Assembly: GCA_013398955.1 (NCBI GenBank)
Contig: VWPU01002122.1
Span: 1 to 64,000 of the forward strand
Length of the DNA: 64,000 bases
DNA from: Callaeas wilsoni
Taxonomy: Eukaryota; Chordata; Aves; Passeriformes; Callaeidae
Direction: 5' to 3'
Position 1 is the first letter of the stretch. Every line of letters begins with the position of its first letter. Below the pieces are notes generated by a model. That model saw only the letters and a program-made list of their open reading frames with translations. It was not told the origin of the DNA and did not search any database. This document shows positions 21,670 through 36,700 of the stretch, in pieces. A program made the translations under genes and the position numbers.

Positions 21670-24600
21670 GAAAGAACTATTGATATGAAAGGATAATTCT
21701 TAGTAAATAAAAATCTATATCTATAAAATACATTTTTATGTTTTAAAACAGGAAGATACCACTGTCTGTTTATTATTAAACAAGAAAAGAACATGGTTGT
21801 GGTGAGGATGTTGGTGAGTGGACTTCCGTAAGACAATTTCATTTGAACCTTAAGCAAATTTTATTGAGGTTCCAGATCACATTAAGAATATGATCAGTTT
21901 AGATAATTTATGGTGTGGCATCCTGTTTTGGAGGTTTTTCATAGTGTATTTATAGGCTCAATTATACGCTATTTAGGTTTTTATCTACTTAATGAGCTCT
22001 ACAAGGATTTGAAATTAGTTGCTTTCTCCAGCAGTGTATAGTTTGTGCCTAAAATGGTTGGCAAGGTAGAAGAAATACTTCGTTCTTTCTTTTCACTATT
22101 TAAGAACATTCCTTTGGGACAACTTGTTTATCTGGCATATCACTGGTGACTCTTAATTAGAGGAAAATTGGTTCTTATGATTGAAGTGATATGGGAGTTA
22201 TAACCTATTTTCTAAGTGTTTGGGATGTGCTTGTCATTGGGGACATAAAGTCTAATAAAGCTAAATGACAGCTACACACTTTTCACAGTGTGTCAGGTGT
22301 TTTTGGTGAGCATATGTATTTTGTTGATGGTAATGGTGCGGTATCAACATCATTATTTAGAAACAAGAAGAAAAAGCCAATAGCCACCTACAGAGTTTGG
22401 CCAGTTACTGTTGTGGTTTTTTGTTTTCATATTTGATTAAAACGTAGTATGCAGTGCATTCCTCAATTTGAGCCCTCAGTTTCTAGTATTTGATGAATGA
22501 AGACTGGAGCCATCTGAGAGCATTTTAGCAGCTTTTCCACCTAGCACCTCCCAGGGTAACTAGGAAAAAGTTGGGAGAGTTTAGTCCCTCTGATTAGACC
22601 ATGCTATTCTTAGAGGACATATGTCTTCTTTCTGTGAATTCTTGTCTAGTTTATCTGCAGAATTTTTCTGTATTTTTTTTGGAAATACCTGTCTCTATTT
22701 TTACACTAAGGCATAGGTACATTATCCCTTTATCATAACAAAATAGGAAGATATTTCCTGTAGAGAAAAAATAACTAGGGGAAAAAAAGGAAATGCAATC
22801 AGAATTGTGTTAAGATCTTATTAATACAGCATACATTATGAAAAATTGTGCATTTTATTCCTCTTGGGACAAGGCAAGAACTTTGCCCAAATAAAATTAA
22901 GAATATTAATGTCTTTTAGCAAAATAGATTAAATGGTGTTTCCCAGACAAAATCACTTTAAATGCTGTATAAATGACTAGAAGAACATTAAGCTAAGATA
23001 TGAAACAGCAGAACTGTTTCAAGAAAACGACATTGTAAGCAGTAGTTTGAGTATTATGTAATAGTACATACATTTACTTACCTCTATATATGATGCACTT
23101 AATTGCCTACTTAAAAGCCCAGGCACAAGGCTTCTTTTGTCTGCTTTATAGTTGTGACTGTTTCCAGCTCTCTGCATTAAAAGGTTAGCATATACACATA
23201 CTACGGCATCCAGGGCTTTGTAAATACAATCCAGCTGCATTGCAAACTGTCGTGGTGTGAAGCAAACATTGCTTTTTGTTTCAGTGCTAAAAATAACTCA
23301 GTATTCATCACTCCTACCGAAAATGTGAGATATGTTTTCTTTCCTGTTGTCATAAGCACCTGAGAATAGTCAGGTAGTAAAAACTACAGTAAGAGGCCAA
23401 AGGGTAGTAACGTGGAATTTGAAGGTTCTCAATCCTTCCTTCAAGGCTCAAAAACATTAATTTCAAATCAGAGTAGACCTGAAATCAGAAAAGTACAAGT
23501 TGTGGAATATAGGTTTTATATATATATGACAAAAAAAAAAGAGGTCACGAGTTGGGCAGCACCTCTTCCTGTATGTATTCCTTATTAGTTCAATCCAGTA
23601 ATATGCTCTTCATTAGAGCCAAAAGGTTATTGTTTTATGACTGAAATTGAGTTCTTTTATTTCAGAATGGAAGTTAATAGATTATTTTATTATTTCCTTA
23701 AGTAGGATTATTTTTTTTCAGTGTGGTGTTTTTGTGCCTCTGAATGCTTGATGTAGCAACAGACTTTTAGACAGTTTTCCCCAGTCTCTTCTAAGTGGAG
23801 CCCTGTTGTGTCTCAGCCTGTAAGTTTTCTTTAGCTGCCTTTGTCACTGGTAGCAAGATAATGATTTTTTTTTCTTCACATGAGTTCATCTACATTGCTT
23901 CTGTTGCCTTACCTTAATCCCACCACAAATGTCTGCCAATGTGCTGTGTTGGTTGAACCTGTAGATGCTCATGGGATCAAGAACAAGGGGAGCTTAACTA
24001 ATTTGTCAATTCAATGAACTGGCAGGAAGCTCCTCTGTGTCTGCCACTAGCCTTTTCGTAGAAGTACAGGAGAGTAAAGGAAAGCAAAATCTGTTTAAAC
24101 TTCAACAGAATCTAGAAGGCGTCTTTTCTCTCAGTGATACAGTATCTTCAACTGAGGAAGACTCATTAACAAAAGAATGTGGGAAAATTTGTCCCAACTT
24201 CTCCCCTGAAGACTGCTCCAGAGTCTTGTTGCCTGGGTGTTTAAAAAGAACCCTTATTTTTGGCTTTTTGACTTTATTCAGGGTTGGTTTTATGATCACT
24301 TTTCCTGTGCTGTGCTACAATTGTCCTTTTTTTTTTTTTTTTTTAAAGCAGTTTTGAAAATGAGCATCGAAGAACTGTGCTTATAGCTTCCTTTCCAGAT
24401 GATGCTATGCCTTTTAAACACTGCCTTTCCTTTCATTTACCCTTCAGGCAGTTCCTTGCCAACTTTTAATTCTTCTATTAACGCTCATCTTCACAAATTT
24501 AACAAGTCCTCATGTGGAAAATTGCAATGTTTTAAATGAAGTCCAGATGTGAGACAACTGGTATTTATTCACTTTCTAGATTAATGAAGTGTTAGACCAA

Positions 24601-25152
24601 ATGATGTATCAACAGTATGCCCGTGCTATGTTTATGCTACTTGCCAGTTACCTGAATGTCTTTTTGATTTTTTCCCAAATATATCCCTTTAACTTATCTC
24701 CAATCATATTTATATTTTCTTATCCACTGTGTTATTGTAGATGTGTGATCTCTGGCTTACAATTTCATGTCAGTTTCTGAAGATTTATGGACGATTAAAT
24801 TGCACTCAAGCTGTGTTAACAGTGAACTCTGAATTTGGTTCCTAGGTTCGGTGGAATAATTTTTATATCAGTGCTCTTTTCTCCTTAATCATTTATCCTC
24901 ATATACAAAATAATATTTTCACTGTAGAAAAAATTTAATTTTCATTTTAAAGTTGAACTGAATTAAAGTATTATTAGTAACTTTGAAGAGTCAAAATTTT
25001 CCTTTCAAAAGGGAAATTTGTGCTATAGTAAGGGACCTAGACAGTGAAGTCAGCTGATCCATGGAACTCAAAATGGAAAACATACCTAGACATCTGCAAA
25101 GGAGAATGCACTAAAATTATTTCCTGATGTAGGGACATGAGCCAATAAATAG

Positions 25153-25915
25153 AGTCATAGAACACTACGTTGGAAGGGACCTCAAGGATCATTGGTCCAA
25201 CTGTTCGTGGCAAAAGCATGGTCTAGACAAGATGGCTCAGCACCCTGCCCGCCTGAATCTTAAAAATGCCCAGTGCTGGGGAATCCACCACATCTCTGGA
25301 AAGATTATTCCAATTATTGATTTTTCTCATTGTGAAAAATCTTCCTCTTGTGTCCAATAAAAATCTTTCCAGCATTAACTTGTGCCTATTGCCCTGTCCT
25401 TTCCATGGGAATCCTTCTTAATAGGATTCTTGCATCTTCTGTGCAAGGCACCCTTTAAGTGTTAGAACACAGTGATGAGGTCTCCTCTAAGCCTTCATTT
25501 CTCATGGCTTTCCTCACAAGCTCTCGTCTCTCAGCCTTTCCTCACATGGCAGGCTTCCCAGTCCCTGGATCATTTTTGTGGCCTTTCTCCTGACCCTCTC
25601 CAGCCTGCCCTCATCTTTTTAATATAGAAGGGACCAAATCTGAACACAGTATTATAGGTGTGGCCTGGCAAGCTCTGAGTAGAGTGGGAAATTGACTTCA
25701 TTTTCTGTGCTGCTAATGCCCTTGGGATGCCACCCACCATCCTGTTGGCTTCTTTGCCACAGCAGCACAATGTTCACTCATTGAGCTTGTTGTTCACCAG
25801 CACCCCCAGCTCCGCTGCTACAGGTCTGCTCCCCAGATGGATAGATCCCAGCCTGTGCTGCACTCCTGGACTATACCTGTCCTTGCTGAACTTAATAAGA
25901 TTGTTGGATTTCAAT
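25153..25915 (-). mobile_element. CR1 LINE copy, antisense
   Basis: Read on the minus strand, this is about 760 bp of a CR1 3' portion. On the + strand it starts with 'gtcatagaacactacgttgg' followed by 'aagggacctcaaggatcattggtcca', the complement of the CR1 end. It continues through 'gggaatccaccacatctctgg', 'gccctgtcctttcc', 'tgaggtctcctctaagcc', 'ctcatggctttcctcacaag', 'cctgaccctctccagc' and 'ggtgtggcctggcaag' to 'caccagcacccccagctccgctgc'. It belongs to a different CR1 subfamily from the other copies here. It is antisense to ASCC3. Confidence 0.93.
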
Positions 25916-26974
25916 GTGTTTTCTTGATACTTGAAAACTAAGTTGCATTTCTTAAACTGTGTATCCTTCAGCCTGCAGCAATGATCTTTTATTTTTAGAA
26001 ATTCTTCATGTCTAAACCAAAGCATAATGGACAGATTTGGCAGTAGAAGTAGCAGCCTTCCACTGCAGCTTGCAAGTCATAGGGCACATCAGTCACAGTA
26101 AACTGAGACTGGTCAGTGTTGTTAATTCTGGTCAGAATGGCCCCTAAGGAGCTTGACAAACAATAGATAATATTTTTATGGCCCTTCAGATATAGCTGAC
26201 CTTTTTTTCCAGAAAGCTTTTTATCATGTATCTCATGGATTACTGTAGAAAGATGTATATTTTCTTAGAACACAGTCTCTGTTTTGTTTTTTGGGGGCTT
26301 TTTTAGAATATTTTAGAATATTGGCTGCTGAATTGATTTCTGATATACATACGAATATTGGGTAGTATGTTACTCTAAAAACTGATGGGTTGTTAAAGGA
26401 GATAAGACCCCTTAAATTTTCCTGCATAATGTTCACTGTTATGTTTGCTGGATGTTTTGCAGGGAAAACTCTACTTGATGTTTCACACTGCTTGCAAGGA
26501 AAATTGTATGTTGTAAGGCTGGGTAAATAGCACCTTCCCCAATCATGGTTGTCTTTCAAAGAGCCCCACAGTTCTTAGATTACTATCACTTACTTTCTCT
26601 CATGCCGCCCCCTCTTATTCAAACAATACACAGACACACCATGAATGTGAAAAAGTTTTAATTAAAAAAGGGTTGATGTTTCATTTCACATGGTAGTCTG
26701 ATCATGACAAAATGTGTGTCTAGGCTGACTTTGATCAGTACTTGCCTCTTAACCTGGAGAATATATGAATTCCCATATCTTTTCACTTTATTATTAATAG
26801 TATTTTATTCAGAGGTATACTTGCTTCAGTTTGCTTATAAAATGGAGAGCAAACACAGAGGAAAATGTATGAAAACTGTCTGTAGTTACTACTTAAATAT
26901 TAGATTTTCTTAATTAACATCACACTCTTATGCATTTTATTGGCTTGGCTTTGAGCAGTAGGATGAACAAATAA

Positions 26975-27366
26975 AATCTGGAAGGTGTAGAGTGGTGTCC
27001 AGTATGGGCATACTGGACTGAGGCCAGCAAAGGGCCACTGGGATGATGAAGGGACTGGAGCATCTGACATACAAGAAGAGACTGAAGATGCTCAGCCTGG
27101 AGAAGGGAAGTCTTGAGAATCTGATCTGATAGTGAGGGCATGGTGAAAATGGAGTCACACTTCTCTTGGTGATACCAAATGGCAGGACTAGAGACAGTGG
27201 ACATAAATTGTGTTACAGGATATTCCATGTAAACATAAACTTTTTTGTCACTGTGAGGATGGTCAGACACAGGAGCAGTTTGCTCAAGAGGTTGTGGAAT
27301 CTCCAACCCAGGAGACTACATCATTTCCAGAGGTTTCTTCTAACCTCAGCCATTCTGTGATTCTGT
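26975..27366 (+). mobile_element. CR1 LINE 3' end, sense
   Basis: About 390 bp of a CR1 3' end. It has 'gaggccagcaaagggccactgggatgatgaagggactggagcatctg', 'agagactgaagatgctcagcctggagaag', a degraded middle with 'gataccaaatggcaggactagagacagtggacata', then 'ttgtggaatctccaacc' and the terminal 'cagccattctgtgattctgt'. The repeated ttctgtga ending is the CR1 3' signature. Open frames on both strands here (for example 26920-27306 minus) are shadows. Confidence 0.9.
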
Positions 27367-30300
27367 CATTTCAAGTGAAAAAATAGAGGTAATTGGAGAA
27401 AATTCATGTTATATTTATACCTAATTCCATATTAATTTAAGTCTTCATTTTCCCTGATGAATTTCTTAGCAAAAAATCAATCTGTTATCCTAATATGTTT
27501 GGGTTTGTTTAAATTAAAAGCTTCTTGTTTTGTAACAAGTTTGTTATTAGTAGAATCTCATAATAAGCAAGTGAAGTGTGCCTCTAAGTTCTTACATTTT
27601 AACCTTATGTGTAACTTAATTAATGAATTATGGTATACAGGAAATAAATAGTCCTTGTGTTGCAAGAAATCTCAATTAGGTTTTAAAGTGACCTCAATTT
27701 CAGATATGTTAAATTGGTCTCCTAAATTAAGTATCTGTCTAAATAACAGACATTTGTTGTCCAGAAAAATCATTCATTTCGTTTCTTGCATTAAACAGGA
27801 ATCTGTAATGGTCATTATTCTTATAAGAGAAAATTACAGAAAGTCTTAATTTACGTGACTAAATTTCTAATACCCTTTAAAAGCCTGACATTATTTATGT
27901 GAACATTTAAATTTTTCTTCTATGTGTAAGCTAAGACAAATGTAAGACTCTGAGATGACATTGAAATACAGTTCAATAAGAAAGAGTATATTTAGAGCTC
28001 GTAATGCAAACCAGCAACAAAATAATTTTTTAATTCCTACAGACTGCACACACTTATTCACTCCTTCAAGTAAATGAATGGAAGAGCTTATGCAACATTG
28101 CACAACATCACAAGCATTTTGGTTTAGAATAAAACTAGGAAGGTGTGTGTAGGTTTTGTTTCCTGCTAGTGGCTTAGGGGGCTTATCAGTAGCAAACACT
28201 GCAGACACTGCTCTCTCTTTGCATCTTGCTCATTGCTTTCCAGTGTAACATTTGCACATAAAAACTGTATATTCTAACTATTAGTATCCAAAAATATGGT
28301 GACCCGAGAAATACTTAGCTTACATTTCTAGACTTGAATTCAGTTCAGTAATTCTCAGGTCTGTGTTCAGAGTGATTCCCTGAGCAGTCTGAATATGTAA
28401 TTTATATGAAGAGCTCTGAACTCTTCACAGTTCACGTTATAGCATGGACTGTGAAAAGTACTTCAGCATTTCATTTTTTTGCAGACAGGTTTTTTTTCAG
28501 GTGCTAGTTTTGAGATCATTCATCTGACATGCTCGGCAGACTCCAACAGAAGTGCTTTCAAGGAACAGGCTTCACTGTGCACGATGCATTTGGCTCTGAC
28601 TCAATATTTGCCAATACTATTGCTTGGCTCAGAGGGCAAGTGGAGCTTGTTTGCATGTTCTGTGTAACCATTTCCCTAGTTACAAGCTGACCTTCACCAT
28701 TGGAAAAGTGCAGTGTGCAGGTGTGAAAGTAGATGTTTACTTTGCTTTTCTTAAGCAAAATAGGACCTGAAGCATCAGCTTCTTGCTGCTTTGTAGAATG
28801 CCAAGTTCTGGACTTTGCAAAGGCTTGGCTCCTCCAAACGCTCTGATATTGGAAACTCAGTTTTACCTGTCACTAGCTCAGCACATCAGTGTAATTGTGT
28901 ATGCTTCATTGCTCCCGGAGGGTTATCTGTTCCCTGTCAAAGCCAAAGCTTGGCTTTGCTGCTGCTCTTCTCTTCAAGCATAGGACTCCCAGCTGCAGCT
29001 TCTCTAACTCATCTGAAGCAGAACCAAAGGTGCTCTGAGACCCCAGCACTAGGCTGCTATTTTCCCTGCACAGCTTTCATTAAGCCATTGTTAGGGGAAG
29101 AAAGTCAACTTTGATGTCAAAATGCAATTTGGCAGAACTCGAGGACAATATAAGTAGAGTTAATACATAATTTTTAGAAAATTTAGTGGAAAGCACCTTC
29201 CGAAATATAATAAATAGCATTATGTACTGAAGCATAAGTAAACAGTACAGTTTGTTAGAGAATTAAAAAATTAAATTGGCCAGAAACTGAAGTCAGTGGT
29301 GAAATGGCTGATGTGATTGTCCAAAGTGTAAGAAATAGGAAAATTTAATATATTTTAAAATAATAATTATTTGCATGTAACTGCAAAGGCAAAACCTCAG
29401 GGATAAAATATAAGCATCATTAAAATCAGTTGGAGATTTTTTCCTTGATTTCAGGTGGTTTTTTTTTTTTACTACTTGTCCTAGTCTGTGCTTATGTTTT
29501 AATTTATTTTACAGAGGTGATTTCTGAACCATATCTAGCTGGTATTATACACCCACAGCCAACAAAACAGCACTGTTACAAAATAGGATTGCACTAAAAT
29601 GTATTTTTATGTTGCCTGGGAAAATTTTGCCACTTAGACATTATGGTGCTGTGGCATTTTTATGAGACTTTCCCACAGAGGAACTGGGTATCTGGTTACA
29701 CATTGATTGGTTAAACTAGTTAAAATTATAAAGAGTAGTTACTCTGCTGAATTTTACACTGTTAATAAAATAGTCTTGAAAAACTGATATAGGCAGATGT
29801 AGTAATAACTGCATAAACCATTTAACAAACACTGAATACTTGTGTGAACAGAGAATAGTCACACAGCAAGTTTTTTGTTCAAAAAGCAAAATAGATTTGG
29901 GGAGTTTGTAAAAAAACTTTGCCTAAACAGCTTTGTTTAGAGCATAAACAATTTTTGTAATGACCTATCATATTTATTATGGAAATATAAAAGATGTTGT
30001 GAAACAGCTTTCAATTATGCATTAATACAGGGAAAATCTTGAATATTTGATGTCAAAACTGAAGGTCTTGTGTATTTCTGTCATGTTGCAGAAGTTCTCT
30101 AGGCTTCTCAACTTAGCATGTTAATGCTGTGTTGGAGCTAGGCATGAACTCTGCAGAAATGGAACAAAAGCATTCTGTGTTTCAGCATCTTATATTACTT
30201 GTACTATTACTTCTATTAAATATAGTATGAATACTGCATATTGTATAGATAGTTATATGCTACTATCTTGTATTACTCAGCAATGTTTATTGAAGACCTC

Positions 30301-33300
30301 AGTTTGTGAAGATTAGATTTGTGGACGCTACCTGTGAGAACAGCAAAAAATTGTGGTACTTGATTTTGTCATGTAGAAGTAATGATTAAACCTTTCTGTA
30401 TTCATGTTAAGCTCATTAGAGGACAAAACAAAACTGTGGAAATGAGCTGAGTGGAATTTGCAAGTAGAATTCTAGAATGAGGAGTCTACTTGCTCTAAGT
30501 ACTCAAATTAAATGTTAACTAGCTTGACATGCTACTTAAATTGTCACTCTTTAACAAAATGCAGATGCTGAAAATATAAAAATATTCATCCAGCTATGTA
30601 CTTACATTAAAAACCCCCAAAAGACAGAACCACAATATTATTATGACTGAACATATTTTAAAGACATCAACATTTGTATGTTTATATCACATTATAAAGA
30701 CTTTAAAGGTCTTCATTGTAAGCACTGCCAGATACTTTCTGTATCACAACTACATTTTTTAGTTGATCTTAAGTGGAGAATGTGTTAATATAGAATGCTT
30801 ACTGATAGAGAAAGCAGTTTCAGGAGATGACTTCATCATTACTGTATATAGAAGGTGCTGAAATAATTGGAAAAGAGTTCACAGGAGGTCCATTATATAG
30901 AAGGTAGCATGTGAAATAAAGCATGGAAAAGTGTGGAAATGAAATACGAAGAAAATAATTGCCAGTCTGGTTTGATGCGAAGAAGTAGCAGTAATACAAA
31001 CATACTTAGTGTGGGAGGAGTGCATCAGTGGACTGTGGCTTGCAAGAAAATGCACTCAGAAGAAGGGAGGGAGGGAGCAGTAGACTGGCAGCGTAAAACA
31101 AACATTTCCTGAATATTGTCTGTTCATCTTAGCAAGGAACAATCTCGCCAAGAGTTTCAGTTAACTTTCAGATTCCAAGGAAGTTGTTTCCCAGTTCTAG
31201 CACAACTTTTACAGTAACCAAAAAAATGTGCATGAGAATCAACTCTCAGAACTGTTAAACACTGAACTGTTAAACAATTGTCTACTCCTTGTGAGATATT
31301 CTTCAGGATGCTGTAAGATGCCTAATTGCTACATTTGGACATGGCTATTCATTTGCCAGTAAGGGCTTTAAGCAGCCACTGAGAATCAGAAGTTGATTAG
31401 TATTTTTTCAATAAATATTGAATAACCAGTTTTATGTAGGCCATGGCTAGACTACTAGTGCTCCTTAGTAATGGAAGTTTTCACAGATTGCGTTGATATG
31501 TCCCTGTATCTGTTACATGCTTTCTGCTGCTGCTACTATTTTTTCATTTTTATTGAGCCACTGTTCACTGGGTACCTTGTTTTTGCAGTACTGAGCAAAG
31601 TCTGAAGTGATAGTTAAAATGTTATTTGAAAATCATATAAGGCACTTCAGAAGTTATAAATGGCTTATTTTTGGAAAGAAATGGAAGTACTTCTCTGACT
31701 TCCAGAAATATTCGTAATTTGCTCCTGGAGAAGAACTCTTCAGCCAGCCCTTATTGTGGTTGTTACTAATCTACCCATGATTGTAAAGCTAGCTATAAGT
31801 TTAGGAAACTTATCTAGGATCCTTGTCTGTATGTTTACAAGTGGTTATGAATCTCTAGCTTAGGTATCAGAGATAAGAGGCTTACGAGAAAACATGGAAG
31901 AGCAATATGTTTTTTTAAGTATCTGAAACATAATGAAGAGGAGGAAGTGCTCATAGCCAAGGCAATTTTTTTTAATAATAATGTTTAATACTTTCTATTC
32001 TGTCATTATTTGCCTATGTTCTTCATGAACTCATGGAGAATTTCATCTCCAAACCTCTCTGAAAGCAATGTGGCTTCTCTTTTGTGTTTGGACAATTTAG
32101 ATTTTTGCCAAGGAACATTCCTGAGGTCAGAAGGAATTTCTGTTGCAATTGTATTACTTTCATGTAACTGTTTACTAATTTGTTAGGTTTGTCTCTTAAT
32201 AACTATTCACACACAAATTTACTATAGAAATTGATACATAGTAGAAAATTCAAGCTGTTCTTATAATTATATCATCTTTAAAATCAATGAGGAAATGGAA
32301 TATCTCTTGTTTTAAGGCTCCTTTGAAAGAACATTTCCAAAAGCTGCAGTTTAACTTTCATTTTGACTTAAAACCAGCTAATTTAAATATTCATTGCTAT
32401 GTATATGCAACACCACATGAAAACTTCGCATATGATAATATATTGATGTACCTTAATCTTCATTTTTCTTACTGTACCATGAAATTATGACATTAACTTT
32501 TAGTTTTGTATGTGTGTACCCTCGCATGACATACGATATTTCGGTGTCAAAGCAACTCTTATAAAACATGTTTGGTTTTAAGTGTCAAAGTGGCACTTCC
32601 CTTTGTTCAGTATAATGACTTTCTAGCCCTAACAAATTAACATATCACAAAGCTTATTCCCCATTGCCTAGTTCATAAAAGCAGTATCCATTTAGGGAAA
32701 GTACAGGCATATGTGGATCACCCCTGTGGTGTTTTATCTTTATCTTATCATCAAAGCTTCTAACTTGGCATGAGACTGGCTTTTCAAGCTCATATTTTCT
32801 TTGTAATTTTATTAAAATTACCAAGAGTTTTATATTCAGACAATAGAAAGCTTGGGTCTCATTATTCTTGACCATGGAGCTTATCTGCTCCCCTTTCATG
32901 TAGAGAAAATAATCCTTATTTTTGATACATTTTTCCCCTTTTTCAGTTGTGGACTTCTTTTTTTAAATCCAGAAGTGTATACAGCTTTATTGTTGTGCAA
33001 GGACTGTTGAAACCCCACAGATGATAGGAAACGTTGTCTTTTTGTGAAAACAGAACCATGCTGTCTCCCTTCATAAAAAACCCAATTGAATGGCATTTGA
33101 GTGCTGTTTTTTAGGGATGGAACTTAAGAAATGATGAAAGAGCCACAGAGAGAGCCAAGAAATGGTAGGCTTAATCCTGGTGCTGAGAGCTGTTCGCTGT
33201 CCTTCCTGTCAGTAACTTTTCCTCTTTCCTGTCAACTCTTTACTTCAGATTTGTACTGAGAGAAGGCATGTTGCATCTTTGAGCCGGTATGAGGCTTGAT

Positions 33301-33544
33301 CTATTAATGATATCTTTTGAATCAGTTTCAATATATTATTAAACTTAAGGAGATCTTTTTTTGAGAGAAAGCCAGTGTGTAGCTGATGGAACTGTTCCCT
33401 TTTTATTTTCTTTGATTTTGAGTTCTTCTCACGTCCACATGGAGTCATAAGGAAATACAAGTTCTGCAAGAAGTGCAGTCAGATGGCAACTGAAACATTA
33501 AGGCTCTCTTATTAACTAGGCACAAAATCACTTTCCTCCAGATC

Positions 33545-33790
33545 GTTTTATGGAAGACGAGGAGGGGGGAAACCCACCAAGAAATCCCTAGCCCACAGCT
33601 GCTTGAGCTGTGGAAGTGGCAGGGCCAGGTTTCCTGCAGGTGTTGCCTGGTTTCTGTTACGCTGTGCCTGCGGCAGCGCAAGTGCTGCAGCTTTGCTGGC
33701 TGAGTGAGAGTTTGTGCTGGTGCTGTGCTGGTGCTCACTGGTGTGTGCCAGTGCCGCTGTCCTCCTGCTGCAGCATCCCAGGGAATAAGG
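33545..33790. other. GC-rich intronic patch with GTGCTG repeats
   Basis: Within AT-rich intron 4 this 250-bp stretch is clearly GC-rich and contains repeated tgctg and gtgctg words, densest at 33713-33745. Long open frames occur on both strands across it (33445-33861 minus, 33610-33897 plus). This is expected from composition and neither resembles a known protein. It could be an unrecognised repeat or a small regulatory element. Nothing here decides between them. Confidence 0.4.
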
Positions 33791-36700
33791 GCAGGAGACA
33801 CAAAGAGCAGCCATTCAAATCTGTCTCCACTACTGGCCCTGAACACTTGTCTCTCTATCAAAACTGGAAGTTACTGAAGAGGCTTAACACTTGTTAGTTC
33901 ACACACTGCTAAACACACAGTGATGTGGTAGCCCTAGTATCCTTGGAAAGCTAGGCTTTAAAATAATCTTCCATCTTCTGAAATCCTTTTTTTTTTTTCA
34001 CACTCCTAAAGCAATATAAGAGACTGTTTCAGGCCAAAGCTTGCCTTGTTTTCTTCTCACGCACTCGTGTGTATCTCTGTGCAGGGTGCTGGAGTTCACA
34101 GCCTGGGGATGGTGGTCATAGCCCATTTCCCTGGGGAGCCCTGCTGAGTCCAGCAGAGGATATTAAAATTCTGACTTGACTATCCTAATTGGGATAAAAC
34201 TAGCTTCCAGTATTAGGGTGCCTTGCTACTCTTCATCATTCACCTCTGTTAAGCAACATAAACCAACTCCTTGGCTTGCTGGTATTTTGTTTTACTCTGT
34301 CAGTACACATTGGGATAGTGGATCCATACTCAGCCAAGTCCTCCTCCTGAAATGGGCAGGTTTGAGAATTGCTGTCCTTTGAGAAAACCTGCAGGTTTTT
34401 GCCTTTTGCAGAATATAATTCTGTGCTAGCCACTGCCATTTTAGAAGTTTCTTAAATCCTCATCCCTAAAAAAAAAAAATCAAATTGATTCTGATACAGA
34501 AATTACTTCCATAAATGTATGTTTTCTGCTGGGTAATGTCAGAATTTCTTGCCCTTGTATCTACAGGTAAGAAAAGTTGCAAGTGCAGTGATTGTCTAGA
34601 TTCAGGACTTTTTTTAATGTCAAAAATCATTAACAGCTTATCCCAGAATACTTCTGAAGATAAACACTAGTTTAAGGAATCATATAACAGTGAGGTTTTC
34701 TACATTTAAATATGTCTTCAGGGTTTCCTTTTCATAAGGCAAGTCAGTAGTCTGCTGCTTGTAGCTGCTGTTTGACATTATTTCTAATTGCTGAAGTCTT
34801 CAGGCTAAATAAGCTGGTGGAAGTTGCCTTGTAGCTATGTACTTGAAATTTTCAAAATAAGTGCATCTGTCTAAGTTTCTAATTAGTCGCCGTTAAAACA
34901 TCGATGATGGTGGTGATGATCTCTCCAGTCTACTCATTTTCACATAAAAATATTGAGAAAATTTGAGAAGATTTGTGATTTTGTGCTTGTCTCTTTTTCA
35001 GATAGGGTAGGCAGTTTTAGTATGGATTTGCACAAGGAGCTGGAGGAAGATTTTCATCAAATTTGAATTATGCTGTGACAGGCTGTGCTATTTTTTTATT
35101 ATAAGATAAATAGTAAAGAATTATCTGTAATTGAAACTGGTAGTCAAATAAAAGGTTTAGGCCTATTAAGCAGTATTTACATACACTTTCAATCTGATGA
35201 TCTGGTTTTTTAAGTCTTGTTATAAGAAAAACACATTTTTTCTTCCTGTAACTGATCAATTTCAGTGTTTTAACTATAGATTTCAATTTGATTTAAAGGA
35301 AGCCTTGTACCTGTAGGCTGAGTCTTCTAAGACATTTGCTTTCATGTTTTAATACTATTTTTGAAGTTTTCCTAGCTGTGATTCATATATTTTTACTGGT
35401 GTAAATACTAGTTGGAGTAAAATTCTGTAGTCATCTATGGATACAGAAATACATAAAAATAGAGCATAATCCCAATATGCTGAGGAGAGATAGTATTAAA
35501 AAAAGTAATTGGCCCTGTCTTTGTTGTACTTGTACTCCTGGGCTAAAAATGTGTCCCACACTGAAGACCAGGTTTCCATCAGTTTTTGTTGCAGTAATGG
35601 GAAAAGTAAACAAAAGTTGAATGTTGAATAAGAATTTGTTACAGCTTCATTGTCTTTGTGCAGATGTCTTTCTCGAAGACACTGTTACATGAAAACTTTT
35701 CTATCAGCTTCCTTACTCAGCCTTCTTCAATCATATAAATAAAATTCAAAGTTTTGTTGGGGGAATTCCTGGAATTTTGCTGCTTTTTTTAAATCTGCCT
35801 ATTTCTACGTTTTTATTTAGTTAATTATTTTCTTCTAATTGCCACCTGATAGTAAAATCCAAAAATTTAAAACTAACTAATTCACAGGCAGACCTTTAAG
35901 ACCTCTCTGTTAAGAAGGAGTAACTTCATTCATCCACTCGAAGCTGGTGTTTGATTCCACTAGAGGCTGCCTAAGAGCCAGGTGCTCCCTGTTCCCTTAG
36001 AATGTTTGTTCTGCCTTACCTGATTCCTGTGATCAGTGAGATTGCAATACAAGAGTCCTCCAGCCTCTGCGTTGAGGAATAGCTATCAGAAGAGCATTGT
36101 GCATATGCATAGGTTATCAAAAACTTGTCTTAAGAGGGTTTGAAGTGTCTGGTTACTGTTCTGTTTGTCGTGACAGTTTGTTCAGACTGATGCAGTTAAG
36201 TTGAGCTTGCTTAGACTCTGCTGAGTCTCCTAGGTGTTTTGTAGGATTGGAAGATCATTTCTGTATAGATGGACTAAATGTAATGAGTGTTTTATTCAAA
36301 AAAGCCAGGCTTTAAAAAAAGAAAAGCAGATCTGAGAGCTGAATTACTTTCTTACACACCTAATACGTGTTATTAATAACAATGGTAAGAAATCATGCTT
36401 TATCTGTTTTGTCTCATTTTAATCAACCTGTAAGAAACATGAAAAGACAAAACAGCTGAGATTTAGTTTTAAACCAAAGAAGTGTTCTTCTACAGTCTAT
36501 AGTTGTTAGAGGGGGTGATAGTCTCTTACTTTTCAGCACAGTAATAATTAGCAATCAGGGTACATATTATATCCATGAAGTGTGTGTTGAATTTTTCATA
36601 TTAAAAAAACCCCTCTATCTTCAATGTCCTTGTTTTTGTTACTGAATCTTTTAAAGCAGTGTACTAGGTACTATATCCAGACAAGCTTTTGCAATAAGCC

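Noticed and set aside
33445..33897. 138-codon minus-strand and 95-codon plus-strand frames
   Set aside because: They overlap on opposite strands of the same GC-rich patch. No conserved motif was seen and composition explains the lack of stops.
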